DNA from: Saprospiraceae bacterium
GTDB taxonomy: Bacteria; Bacteroidota; Bacteroidia; Chitinophagales; Saprospiraceae
Direction of reading: 5' to 3'
DNA: 45,033 nucleotides
Assembly: GCA_019638385.1 (NCBI GenBank)
Contig: JAHBTW010000026.1
Coordinates: 1 to 45,033 of the forward strand
Numbering within the stretch: position 1 is the first letter of the stretch; every line of letters starts with the position of its first letter. The translations under genes were made by a program, and so were the position numbers. Positions 32,316-40,685 of the stretch are shown here, in pieces. The notes under the pieces are model-generated. The model was not told the DNA's origin. It saw only the letters and a list, made by a program, of their open reading frames with translations, and ran no database searches.

Positions 32316-32867
32316 ATGAAGCACACTACACTATTTTTCGCCCTCCTTCTTCTTGTAGTAAGCTCCTGTAAAAAGGAAGAACTTTCTTATCCCGATCCCA
32401 ATGCCGGAAACGCACATGTTTCTGCCTTGCGCAATGGAGAAGATTGGTACGGGTATCTTTTTCCGTTACCGTGGTCTTACGCTAATAGAGACACTTCAGA
32501 ATTTAATTTTTTTGTAACAGCAGAAAATATAACCCGCCAAAAACTCGACTTCAAGAGAATCCCTTTAAAAACAGGCGTTTTTCCTCTTTCAGTGTCCGGG
32601 AGGGGTATGGAACTCGGAAAATTCAGCTACGCGACTTTTAATACTCGAATTGATGACGGAGATGTGATTGGCGAAATATACTACACTTCTTCCGATACGG
32701 CCTTTCACTTTTTTGCCATTGACGCTTATGACCCGACCACGGGCGTTATAGAAGGACGATTTCAAGTGGAATTGATCAAAGACCCGCTCCGGGATATTTT
32801 CCCGGACACCCCCGATACCCTGCGTTTCACCAATGGAAAATTTAAAGGCGTAGCTTTTAAAGATTGA
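32316..32867 (+). CDS. Lipoprotein of unknown function
   Basis: A 183-residue lipoprotein; the start at 32316 gives MKHTTLFFALLLLVVSSC with a lipobox at Cys18, whereas the longer frame to 32214 overlaps the upstream gene. The mature part has alternating strands (FNFFVTAENITRQKLDFKRIPLKTGVFPL, GEIYYTSSDTAFHFFAIDAYDPTTGVIEGRFQVEL) in the style of DUF6252-type lipoproteins. It starts 13 nt after the T9SS remnant, so it may share its promoter. Function unknown. Confidence 0.8.
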   Translation: MKHTTLFFALLLLVVSSCKKEELSYPDPNAGNAHVSALRNGEDWYGYLFPLPWSYANRDTSEFNFFVTAENITRQKLDFKRIPLKTGVFPLSVSGRGMELGKFSYATFNTRIDDGDVIGEIYYTSSDTAFHFFAIDAYDPTTGVIEGRFQVELIKDPLRDIFPDTPDTLRFTNGKFKGVAFKD

Positions 32868-32977
32868 GCACCAAGCGGATAAAGTAGTACCTTCGATTTC
32901 TCTGCTTTTCTTTTTCCCTCCGGTATCCTATCTTCGCCCCTTTCAAAACAGGAAACACCGCGCAACACCGCAGGATT

Positions 32978-33469
32978 ATGGAGCAGATAGAGCAGTACTG
33001 GGCATTGATTGTAGAAAAAACAGCCGCATTCGGTCCGTTGGAATGGGGCGCTACGGGCGCTGCCGGGCTGCTATTGTTTTTGTTGCCCGTAGTGCTCGGT
33101 GGCGGAACCAAACGGCGCAACCGACCCCTGCCCGTGGTACCGATGCACCTGACTTTCCATACGTTCCAGATGGCGCCGCTGGGACGGGATGCGCTTCTCA
33201 AAATCCACAACACCCGCGACCGGGTAACGCTGCTGAGTGCGGCCATCAAGGGCAGCAAATCCATTGCTATCAAAAATGCGCTGGCCGGACACGAATTTGA
33301 AGCCGGCAAAGTATATGGCATCCTGCTGGAAGCTACCGGAAAAGATCGCATGCTCCCCGATTTCGAGGTAGTGATTACCTACATGGACGCGCAGCGCAAT
33401 GTGTTCCGGCAGTCGTTTTTCCCTGAATTGCAGGGCGCCAAGGCGCCCAAACGCATTCGTCGGGGGTAA
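32978..33469 (+). CDS. Membrane-anchored protein of unknown function
   Basis: A 163-residue protein with one membrane helix (about 22-42, ATGAAGLLLFLLPVVLG), a basic stop-transfer KRRNR, and a C-terminal domain of about 110 residues rich in beta-strands (LLKIHNTRDRVTLLSAAIKGSKSIAIKNA, FEVVITYMDAQRNVFRQSFFPEL). No family recognised. A near-match -7 element (TATCTTCG, near 32928-32935) precedes it. glgB follows in the same direction but has its own promoter. Confidence 0.7.
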   Translation: MEQIEQYWALIVEKTAAFGPLEWGATGAAGLLLFLLPVVLGGGTKRRNRPLPVVPMHLTFHTFQMAPLGRDALLKIHNTRDRVTLLSAAIKGSKSIAIKNALAGHEFEAGKVYGILLEATGKDRMLPDFEVVITYMDAQRNVFRQSFFPELQGAKAPKRIRRG

Positions 33470-33474
33470 TTTTG

Positions 33475-33482
33475 TATGTTTG
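33475..33482 (+). promoter_or_regulatory. -7 promoter element of the glgB operon
   Basis: TATGTTTG (TAnnTTTG) predicts a start near 33488. An ATG at 33476 lies within this element, so translation must begin further on, at 33512. No -33 TTG is evident. Confidence 0.6.
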
Positions 33483-33511
33483 CAAAAAAACAACAACGAC
33501 AACCACCCATC

Positions 33512-35536
33512 ATGTCAAAAGTAATTGGACACAGCCTGCTCACCGATTTTGACAGCAGTCTTTTTCGCGCCGGCAAACACTTTCGCATCTACCGAAAACT
33601 CGGCAGTCACTTGCTCGAAGTGGAGGGACAACAAGGCGCTCATTTTGGCGTGTGGGCGCCCAACGCGCGCAACGTTTCCGTCATCGGCAGCTTCAACGGC
33701 TGGAACCCGGCCGCGCACCCGCTGGCCCCGCGCTGGGACGGCTCCGGCATCTGGGAGGGTTTCATTCCGGGCGTCAAAAAAGGCGATTTGTACAAATACC
33801 ACCTCATCTCCGGTGAAGGGCGCCGCTTAGAAAAAACCGATCCCTATGGTTTGTTTTTTGAAATTCCGCCCAACACAGCTACCGTGGTATGGGATTTGGA
33901 GTACCAATGGCAGGATGAAAACTGGCTGAAACGCCGTCGGGAAACGGCCGGTTTGGAACAACCTTTCTCCGTTTACGAGGTACACCTCGGCTCCTGGATG
34001 AAAAAAGCAGGCGGTTTCCAAACCTTGAGTTACAGGGAGTTGGCTGAAAAGCTCCCCGCCTACGTTCGCGAAATGGGCTTCACCCATGTTGAATTTCTCC
34101 CCGTGATGGAGCATCCGTACTTCCCGTCCTGGGGGTATCAGATCACGGGCTATTACGGGCCGTCGAGCCGATTCGGTACGCCGCAGGATTACATGCACTT
34201 AGTGGATGCCCTGCACGATGCCGGCGTGGGGGTGATTTTGGACTGGGTGCCTTCGCACTTTCCCAACGATGCGCACGGCCTGGCCGATTTCGACGGCACG
34301 CACCTCTACGATCACGCCGATCCCCGCAAGGGTTTTCATCCCGATTGGAAAAGCGCCATTTTCAACTACGACCGCCACGAGGTACGCTCTTTCCTCATTT
34401 CCAATGCTTTGTTTTGGTTAGATGTGTACCATACCGACGGCTTGCGGGTGGATGCAGTGGCCTCTATGTTGTATTTAGACTACTCGCGCGATGAAGGTCA
34501 ATGGTTGCCCAATCGCTACGGCGGCAAGGAAAATCTGGAGGCCATTGATTTTTTGAAAGAATTCAACGAAACCGTGTATTCGGAATACCCCGACACGATG
34601 ACTATTGCGGAGGAATCCACGGCCTGGCCTGGGGTATCAAAACCTACTTTTGACGGCGGCCTGGGGTTCGGACAAAAATGGATGATGGGCTGGATGCACG
34701 ACACGCTCAAATACTTCCTCAATGATCCGCTGTATCGCCGGCACAATCACCACACCATTACGTTCAGTCTGGTGTATGCTTTCAGCGAACACTTCATGTT
34801 GCCGCTCTCGCACGACGAAGTGGTACACGGCAAAGGGCCGCTGATTGACCGCATGCCGGGCGATGCCTGGCAGCGTTTTGCCAATCTGCGCCTGCTGTTC
34901 GGTTACATGTGGTTGCACCCCGGCTCCAAACTCCTGTTCATGGGCGGCGAATTTGGCCAAACCACCGAGTGGAGCATCGAAAAAGGCATACAATGGCAAC
35001 TGCTCGATAATCCTGCTCATCAGGGCGTGCAGAAATGGGTGCAAACCCTCAACCGCTTCTACACCTCCACACCGGCGCTGTACCGCAAGCAGTTTTCCCC
35101 GGAAGGGTTTGAGTGGATAGATCACAGCGATTACCTCAACAGCGTACTCGTGTTTCTGCGGAAAGGCACGGAAAACGACCCGCCGTTGTTAGTCGCACTA
35201 AATTTCACCCCCGTTGTGCGCAAAGATTACAAAATCGGCGTGCCGGCAACCGGCCCCTGGAAGGAAATTCTCAACAGCGATTCGGCCGCTTATGGCGGAA
35301 GCGGGGAGTTTGTCAACGGCACGGTGAAAGCCGTCAAAGGCGAGCAACACAACCGCCCGTATCACCTCAGCCTCACCTTACCTCCGCTGGCCGCAATTGT
35401 ATTTACCGCTGCGCCTGCCGCCCAAAAAGCAACGGTGAAAAGGAAGGCCGGCGCCACGACAAATACCTCGGAAGAAAGCGCCAAAGCGCCTGCCGGCAAA
35501 AAGAAACCGGCGGATAAAAGCGGGGGGGCAAAGTGA
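33512..35536 (+). CDS. glgB: 1,4-alpha-glucan branching enzyme with Lys/Ala tail
   Basis: A 674-residue GH13 branching enzyme of glycogen synthesis. The N-terminal CBM48 is at about 45-120 (GVWAPNARNVSVIGSFNGW). The catalytic barrel shows the nucleophile Asp314 (DGLRVDAVASM), the AEES acid/base region (about 366-369) and LPLSHDEVVHGK. After the C-terminal beta domain there is an added tail of about 40 residues rich in Lys, Ala, Thr and Gly. The start at 33512 (MSKVIGH) is preferred because an upstream ATG lies in the promoter. The TGA overlaps the GTG of the kinase gene (GTGA), so expression is coupled. Confidence 0.95.
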   Translation: MSKVIGHSLLTDFDSSLFRAGKHFRIYRKLGSHLLEVEGQQGAHFGVWAPNARNVSVIGSFNGWNPAAHPLAPRWDGSGIWEGFIPGVKKGDLYKYHLISGEGRRLEKTDPYGLFFEIPPNTATVVWDLEYQWQDENWLKRRRETAGLEQPFSVYEVHLGSWMKKAGGFQTLSYRELAEKLPAYVREMGFTHVEFLPVMEHPYFPSWGYQITGYYGPSSRFGTPQDYMHLVDALHDAGVGVILDWVPSHFPNDAHGLADFDGTHLYDHADPRKGFHPDWKSAIFNYDRHEVRSFLISNALFWLDVYHTDGLRVDAVASMLYLDYSRDEGQWLPNRYGGKENLEAIDFLKEFNETVYSEYPDTMTIAEESTAWPGVSKPTFDGGLGFGQKWMMGWMHDTLKYFLNDPLYRRHNHHTITFSLVYAFSEHFMLPLSHDEVVHGKGPLIDRMPGDAWQRFANLRLLFGYMWLHPGSKLLFMGGEFGQTTEWSIEKGIQWQLLDNPAHQGVQKWVQTLNRFYTSTPALYRKQFSPEGFEWIDHSDYLNSVLVFLRKGTENDPPLLVALNFTPVVRKDYKIGVPATGPWKEILNSDSAAYGGSGEFVNGTVKAVKGEQHNRPYHLSLTLPPLAAIVFTAAPAAQKATVKRKAGATTNTSEESAKAPAGKKKPADKSGGAK

Positions 35537-36537
35537 AGCGCGACTACCGGATGCGCATACTGTCCATCGGCGTCATCATCTATATTTTGGCGGCGGTGAC
35601 GTGGTGGTCGTTTTTATTGGTGAAAAAAAACCGGGAGGCTTTTGACGCCAAAGAGCGGTATTATCGTCAGGACATGCAAATGAAGGGCCTGGCCGGCTCG
35701 GAGGCCGAATTTTTTGAAAGCGAAACCTATCTGCGGTTGCAAAAAACGCATCGCCGGCAGCAGTTGATGATCATCGGTGAGGGTACGGTTTTTGTACTCA
35801 GCTTGTTGCTCGGAATCTGGTTTGTCAACAGGGCCTACCTGCAGGAAGCCGCATCGGCCCGGCAACGCCGCAATTTTCTGCTGTCCATCACGCACGAATT
35901 GAAGTCGCCCATTGCGGGCATACAGTTGGCCGTAGAAACCCTGCTCAAGCGGGAACTATTGCGGGAGCAAAGCGAAAAACTGCTCGGCAATGCCCTGCGC
36001 GAAACCGGCCGGCTGAATATCTTAGTCAACGATCTTCTGCTCTCCGCCAAGCTCGAAACGGCCTACCGCCCCCACATTGAGCCGTTGGATATCAGCGCCA
36101 TGATGGAGGAAATCGTCCGGGAATTTCAGGCCAAATACCCTAACGCTACCTTTCAACTTTCCTGCTCCGACGATTTGCCGCCCTTCGCCGGCGACCGCTC
36201 CGGGCTGAGCGCAGTGGGCTACAACCTGCTGGAAAACGCTGCAAAATATTCGCCTGAACCTGCCTGGGTGGCAATGAGCATACAAGCCCGCGACAACAAC
36301 GGCATCCGACTTGAAGTAGCCGACCGGGGCGTGGGCATACCGGAGAAAGAGCGCCGCCGTATTTTCGACAAGTTTTACCGCATCGGCAATGAAGACACCC
36401 GGCAAACCAAAGGCACCGGATTGGGTTTGTACATCGTGGAGCAAATCGTTCTGGCCCATCAGGGAACCATTGCCGTACTCGACAATTCGCCGGCAGGCGC
36501 CATATTTCGCATTGATTTGCCTTTTCTAAAACCTTGA
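35533..36537 (+). CDS. Sensor histidine kinase
   Basis: A 334-residue two-component kinase with two membrane helices (about 8-30 and 78-97) and a short periplasmic loop of about 47 residues. The phosphorylation site is His121 in ITHELKSP. The ATPase motifs are NLLENAAKYS (N box), DRGVGIP (G1) and GTGLGLYIV (G2). No PAS or HAMP domain is present. The GTG start overlaps the glgB stop; the response regulator follows after 5 nt. The small sensor loop suggests a membrane or partner-protein signal rather than a solute. Confidence 0.93.
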   Translation: MKRDYRMRILSIGVIIYILAAVTWWSFLLVKKNREAFDAKERYYRQDMQMKGLAGSEAEFFESETYLRLQKTHRRQQLMIIGEGTVFVLSLLLGIWFVNRAYLQEAASARQRRNFLLSITHELKSPIAGIQLAVETLLKRELLREQSEKLLGNALRETGRLNILVNDLLLSAKLETAYRPHIEPLDISAMMEEIVREFQAKYPNATFQLSCSDDLPPFAGDRSGLSAVGYNLLENAAKYSPEPAWVAMSIQARDNNGIRLEVADRGVGIPEKERRRIFDKFYRIGNEDTRQTKGTGLGLYIVEQIVLAHQGTIAVLDNSPAGAIFRIDLPFLKP

Positions 36538-36542
36538 TACAG

Positions 36543-37226
36543 ATGCAACGGATACTGTTGGTAGAAGACGAAGAAACCATCCGCGACGCGGTGAAGATGA
36601 ACTTAGAGTTGGAGGGCTACGAAATGGTAGTGACCGGCAGCGGCAGGGAAGCCATGCAAATCATTCAGGACCAGCGCTTCGATCTGCTTCTGTTGGATGT
36701 GATGTTGCCTGAAATCAGCGGGTTTGAAATTTGCGAGCAGGTGCGCCTCACCGACCGGGAAGTGCCCATTTTGTTTCTCACCGCCAAAGACGGCGCTATG
36801 GACCGCGTGGCCGGCCTGAAGCTCGGCGCCGACGATTACCTCACCAAACCTTTCGTGCTGGAAGAACTGTTACTGCGCGTCAACAACCTCGTGCGGCGCT
36901 CGCACAAAGGCGTGGACCATGCCCCCGAAGAGGTCAAGTTTGGCGGCAACCACATCAATTTTGCCACCTTCGAAGCGAAAGGCCGGCAGGGCGCTTTCAC
37001 CCTTACCAAAAAAGAAGCCATGCTGCTCAAGCTGCTCATTGACCGCAAAAACGAGGTGGTGTCGCGCCAGCACATCCTTTCCACCGTGTGGGGCTACGAT
37101 GTGTTCCCTTCCACCCGCACCATTGACAACTTCATACTCGCTTTCCGCAAATACTTTGAAGAAGACCCGGCCAATCCGCGTTACTTTCTCTCAATTCGAG
37201 GCATCGGCTACAAGTTCGTGGGGTAA
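36543..37226 (+). CDS. OmpR/PhoB-type response regulator
   Basis: A 227-residue regulator. The receiver domain (1-115) has acidic residues at Glu8/Asp9, phospho-acceptor Asp52 (LLLLDVMLPE), a conserved Thr in FLTAKD and a Lys in LTKPF. The winged-helix DNA-binding domain (about 130-226) contains FTLTKKEAMLLKLLIDRKNEVVSRQHILSTVWGYDVFPSTRTIDNFILAFRKYFEEDP and the wing ISIRGIGYKFVG-like end. The start at 36543 is an ATG; a TTG at 36534 is in frame but overlaps the kinase stop. The stop TAA overlaps the next ATG (TAATG). Confidence 0.95.
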   Translation: MQRILLVEDEETIRDAVKMNLELEGYEMVVTGSGREAMQIIQDQRFDLLLLDVMLPEISGFEICEQVRLTDREVPILFLTAKDGAMDRVAGLKLGADDYLTKPFVLEELLLRVNNLVRRSHKGVDHAPEEVKFGGNHINFATFEAKGRQGAFTLTKKEAMLLKLLIDRKNEVVSRQHILSTVWGYDVFPSTRTIDNFILAFRKYFEEDPANPRYFLSIRGIGYKFVG

Positions 37227-37729
37227 TGGAGCCGCAGTTTGACAGGAGAGGCCATCTGACGCCTGCACGGAACATCCCGATGGGGCTGGCAGATTTTCGA
37301 CGGTTGTTTGTAGAGGAATTTATGGATGAGACCCGAAGCAGATTGTTTTCCGGGTTCATGGCATTTGTTGAGGGTATTTTTACCAGCTTGCCGGTCGAAT
37401 CTGTTTTTATTTGGATTGACGGGAGTTTTGCAACGCGCAAGGAGAACCCAAAAGACATAGATTTGGTTTATTTTCTGGATGCAGCATTAGTCGAACAAAA
37501 TGAAGCTGTTCTGTTGAGTAAGTTTTCTCAGAATGAATCAAAGAATGTTTATGGCGTAGATGCTTATCTTGTCCGGGTTTTTGCCTCTGATCATCCACTT
37601 TATTTTTACACTGCATCAGATAAGGCTTATTGGACGGAACTGTTTACAAAATGTAGGAGGAATAGGAAGGGGATATGCCACCAAAAAGGATTTGTAGAAC
37701 TACAATTACAAAGAAATGAATTCTTCTAA
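37226..37729 (+). CDS. DUF6932-type nucleotidyltransferase-fold protein
   Basis: A 167-residue protein with a minimal nucleotidyltransferase signature: GS at 66-67 followed by KDIDLV with Asp77 and Asp79, and a candidate third carboxylate at Asp112 (GVDAYLV). The N-terminus FDRRGHLTPARNIPMGLADFRRLFVEEF is typical of DUF6932. The full metal-binding set suggests an active enzyme transferring a nucleotide to an RNA or protein. It overlaps the next gene by 14 nt, and the two look like a module. Its DNA is clearly more AT-rich than its neighbours, a sign of recent gain. The toxin role is inference. Confidence 0.8.
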   Translation: MEPQFDRRGHLTPARNIPMGLADFRRLFVEEFMDETRSRLFSGFMAFVEGIFTSLPVESVFIWIDGSFATRKENPKDIDLVYFLDAALVEQNEAVLLSKFSQNESKNVYGVDAYLVRVFASDHPLYFYTASDKAYWTELFTKCRRNRKGICHQKGFVELQLQRNEFF

Positions 37730-38090
37730 AAAATACTTCGCGTTGCAGGTAGGGGATTTGCTGGAGCAAATCAACAAATTAGATGTTCTTATTGCCATGC
37801 ATAAGGATGCCGGGCACAAAATTGAGGTACAGCAATATGAGTCGTTGAAACTGAAATTCGTAAAGGAGTTGCTCACCCTCTTAATAAACTCCGAATTGAA
37901 TAGTGCAGAGCCGCAGACTTTCCCTTTGGTGTCCCGCTTGATGCACCATTTTTACCCTGGCGCTCGAAACGCCAAAGCTCAAACGGCCGGTTACCAGGCC
38001 CTGTCGTCCGTATTGGCGCCGTTTTTTCCTGCTGAGTTCACACACGCCGCTATGGCACAGGAGCCGGAAGCTGTTTATAATAAAGATTAG
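37716..38090 (+). CDS. Small helical partner protein of the nucleotidyltransferase
   Basis: A 124-residue protein. Residues 8-65 are predicted helical and amphipathic (YFALQVGDLLEQINKLDVLIAMHKDAGHKIEVQQYESLKLKFVKELLTLLINSEL). The remainder, from about 70, is less regular and encoded by GC-richer DNA, which may be host sequence read through after insertion of the module. No family recognised. It overlaps the upstream gene by 14 nt, so translation is coupled, and its last 4 nt overlap the convergent hydrolase gene. A role as antitoxin or partner is speculative. Confidence 0.65.
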   Translation: MNSSKKYFALQVGDLLEQINKLDVLIAMHKDAGHKIEVQQYESLKLKFVKELLTLLINSELNSAEPQTFPLVSRLMHHFYPGARNAKAQTAGYQALSSVLAPFFPAEFTHAAMAQEPEAVYNKD

Positions 38091-38965
38091 CCGGACACTC
38101 CCACCACAAAACTTCTGATCGAACGATTCACTGTCTCGGCTTGCTCCCATTGAGCGAAATGCCCGCAGGGGCGCAGCAATTCCAAGCGCGCATGCGGCAG
38201 CCGCGCCGTGCCTGCTTCTGCAACGGCTACAGTTGTGAGCCGGGGGTGCATCAGTTTGTTGGGAATGAGCAGGTCGTTTTCGCCGAAAATTACCAAAGTG
38301 GGGATGCGCACGGTGGGCAGCATATTCAGCACCGGCTCGTCCAACATGCTGTTGACGCAGGCCGGAATGAGGGTGCAATAATGGTCGTAGGCATCGGTAC
38401 CCTTCATCATCATGCGGTCGCTGATCATGAAGCGGGCATCTTCGGGGAAGCGGTGAAAATTGATCTCAAAATTGCGCACCAACTGCTCGGTCGGCGTGGC
38501 TTTCAACAGGGTAGGGGAGTAGAGGGAGCGAATCCATACGCGCTCTGTATCGGAGAAGGTTTCAAAGCCTGCGGGCGAAATGAGGATGAGTTTTCGCAAT
38601 TGCGGCGCCTGCCGGGCAGCCACCGTTACGGCTACCTGCCCGCCCATGGAATGCCCGATGAGGATCACGTTTTGCAGCCCCATGTAAGCGATGAAATCCC
38701 GCACTGTTTGTGCAAAAAGAGTCATGCCGTAGGGATGATCGCCTTTGGAGCTTTTGCCGTAGCCGGGAAAGTCGAGCGCGATGCAGCGGAATTGGCCGCG
38801 CAGTTCGTCTATGTTTTTGCGCCAGCCCTTGAGATAGCTGCCCAGACCGTGCAAAAACAGCAGGGTTTGTTCAGCTTGCCCTTCGTCCACATAAGCTACC
38901 GAGAGGTTTCCCGGCAATGGCGCCATTTTCACCGGATACGGATACACCCATTCCAACATCGTCAT
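38087..38965 (-). CDS. Alpha/beta-hydrolase
   Basis: A 292-residue alpha/beta-hydrolase. The oxyanion segment LFLHGLGSYLKGW is at about 36-48, the nucleophile is Ser106 in GHSMGG, the acid is in VIFGENDLLIP, and the catalytic histidine is in LLRPCGHFAQWE. The fold resembles ester- and C-C-bond hydrolases; the substrate is unknown. An alternative start is the third codon (38959). The gene is 21 nt downstream of the symporter gene and likely shares its transcript. Confidence 0.9.
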   Translation of the reverse strand: MTMLEWVYPYPVKMAPLPGNLSVAYVDEGQAEQTLLFLHGLGSYLKGWRKNIDELRGQFRCIALDFPGYGKSSKGDHPYGMTLFAQTVRDFIAYMGLQNVILIGHSMGGQVAVTVAARQAPQLRKLILISPAGFETFSDTERVWIRSLYSPTLLKATPTEQLVRNFEINFHRFPEDARFMISDRMMMKGTDAYDHYCTLIPACVNSMLDEPVLNMLPTVRIPTLVIFGENDLLIPNKLMHPRLTTVAVAEAGTARLPHARLELLRPCGHFAQWEQAETVNRSIRSFVVGVSG

Positions 38966-38986
38966 TCCTGTTTGGCGCAGCCTCGC

Positions 38987-40501
38987 TTATTTCACGGCGG
39001 GCTGCTCATTCGTTTTGCGAAACAGCAAAAGTAATACAATACCCACCGCCGCCGAAGACAAAATGGCCAGCGTGGCCGCTATGGCCGGGTTGCGCACCGC
39101 CCCCTGCATGTACGGCGTGATGCCGATGTAATACACGCTGAAATGTACTATCACCGCTGTCACCGCTGCTGCTATGGGCGCTATGCGCGGCACGTTTTTG
39201 AAAAATACGCCCAACAACACCGGCATGAAGGCGGCTGAGAAAAAGGCATATACGCCGTTTTGAGCAAAAATGCCGACGCTGAGATTCGGGTGCAGCAATT
39301 GTTGGCGGGTGAGCAAAATAGCGGTGACGGCGAGCAGCACAATCACTACTTTGTTGATAAAAACCAATTGAGATGCCTTTTGCGGCGTATCGGTTTTTAT
39401 ACCCGAAAGCGGTGCGATAATGTCGTTGGTAATGGTGGTGGACAAAGACTGAATCAAGCCTTCCAGCGTGGAAAGCCCTGCCGACAACAACCCCATGATG
39501 ACAACGACTCCCACATACACCGGAAACTCAGCCACCACATACGCCGGGATGATGCCGTCCATGTTGATTTTTTGGCCGTTTACCGTAAGGTCGGGAAAAG
39601 ACAAGCGCGCATACAAGCCGGCTATGACCACGGCAAAGAAAATCACCTCCACGATGATGCCCGTGAGCAGGTATTTGTTCACGTCGCTTTCGTTTTTCAA
39701 CAACAGGCTTTTGGTGAGAATATGCGGCTGACACACAATGGCGATACCCACCACGAAATTGCAAAACAAAATCTCAAACCAATCTCTGAACAGCGGGCTT
39801 TGCGGGTTGGTCGCTTTCACCAGCATCGGGTCTATGGCGGCGAGTTTGTCCAAAAAGCCGTGAACGCCTTCCCGGAAATGCTCAAATCCCGAACCCAGCA
39901 ACACAAAGGCCACGATGAGCATAAGTACCGCCTGAATGGTGTTGGTATAAACCATTGAGTTGGCGCCGCCGAACATCATGTATCCGAACACAAACACCAC
40001 CAGGCCGATGAGCACATACATCTCCCGGATATTCAATGCGCTGGACAGCACCTTGGTCATGCCCACGCAGATCAACACAATAAAAGTGAGCAGCAACAAA
40101 GACAGGAATGCAAAAAACAGCGCAAACCCCTTGCTGCCGTAGCGCGTGCCGATCCATTGCGCCATCGTGAGCGCTTTGACCGACTGGCCGTATTTGCGAA
40201 AGCTCTTGGTGAGCACCACCAGCGAGATGATGAGTCCGGTGGGCAACACTACGGCCAAGGCGAGAATACCGCTCACCCCGTACAAGGCGATGAATCCCGG
40301 ATTGATGATAAAAGTGGCCGCACTCGTAATGGATGCCGCCAGCGACAACCCCACCACGAAGGGCGAAAAGTGTATGCTGCCCACTGCATAATCCGATATG
40401 GAGGTGGTGCGCAATGCTCCCCGGATGACGAAGAATAAGATGAGCGCCGCATAGAGCGCCAGCAAAACGGCAGTGGCCGTTACCATTTCCGGTGATGCCA
40501 T
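38987..40501 (-). CDS. Sodium:solute symporter family protein
   Basis: A 504-residue SSS-family transporter with about 13 membrane helices. The start at 40501 (MASPEMVTATAVLLALYAALILFFVIRG) begins just before helix 1; the frame is open to 40792 but that stretch crosses a 7-bp repeat array and is not coding. Segments SLAASITSAATFIINPGFIALYGVSGILAL and GLLSAGLSTLEGLIQSLSTTITNDI are typical of the family and include the Na+-site region. The solute (amino acid, sugar, vitamin or carboxylate) cannot be inferred. Confidence 0.92.
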   Translation of the reverse strand: MASPEMVTATAVLLALYAALILFFVIRGALRTTSISDYAVGSIHFSPFVVGLSLAASITSAATFIINPGFIALYGVSGILALAVVLPTGLIISLVVLTKSFRKYGQSVKALTMAQWIGTRYGSKGFALFFAFLSLLLLTFIVLICVGMTKVLSSALNIREMYVLIGLVVFVFGYMMFGGANSMVYTNTIQAVLMLIVAFVLLGSGFEHFREGVHGFLDKLAAIDPMLVKATNPQSPLFRDWFEILFCNFVVGIAIVCQPHILTKSLLLKNESDVNKYLLTGIIVEVIFFAVVIAGLYARLSFPDLTVNGQKINMDGIIPAYVVAEFPVYVGVVVIMGLLSAGLSTLEGLIQSLSTTITNDIIAPLSGIKTDTPQKASQLVFINKVVIVLLAVTAILLTRQQLLHPNLSVGIFAQNGVYAFFSAAFMPVLLGVFFKNVPRIAPIAAAVTAVIVHFSVYYIGITPYMQGAVRNPAIAATLAILSSAAVGIVLLLLFRKTNEQPAVK

Positions 40502-40597
40502 GGTTTTTCGTTTGTTTTGAAGGGCGAAAAGTATGCAAATGTTTTCAGAGTAGGGTCTCTCTTTTAGCTGCACAGAATCATTTTGAAAATGGCTGCC

Positions 40598-40632
40598 AAC
40601 TCGTAGCTCGCGGCTCGCAGCTCGTAGCTTTT
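40598..40632. repeat. 7-bp array, AGCTCGT family (short copy)
   Basis: Five units in perfect 7-bp register: AACTCGT, AGCTCGC, GGCTCGC, AGCTCGT, AGCTTTT. This copy lies between divergent genes rather than at a 3' end and lacks the ACCACGCC hairpin core. Confidence 0.75.
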
Positions 40633-40660
40633 CTGTATCCAAACAACTGCTGCAAATCCA

Positions 40661-40668
40661 TATATTTG
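40661..40668 (+). promoter_or_regulatory. -7 promoter element of the reductase gene
   Basis: TATATTTG followed by C matches TAnnTTTG, 17 nt before the ATG at 40686. No TTG is seen at the -33 distance. Confidence 0.55.
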
Positions 40669-40685
40669 CCAAAAAACATCCAAAC

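Noticed and set aside
33476..33511. Upstream ATG of glgB at 33476
   Set aside because: It lies inside a TAnnTTTG promoter element, so it would not be transcribed.
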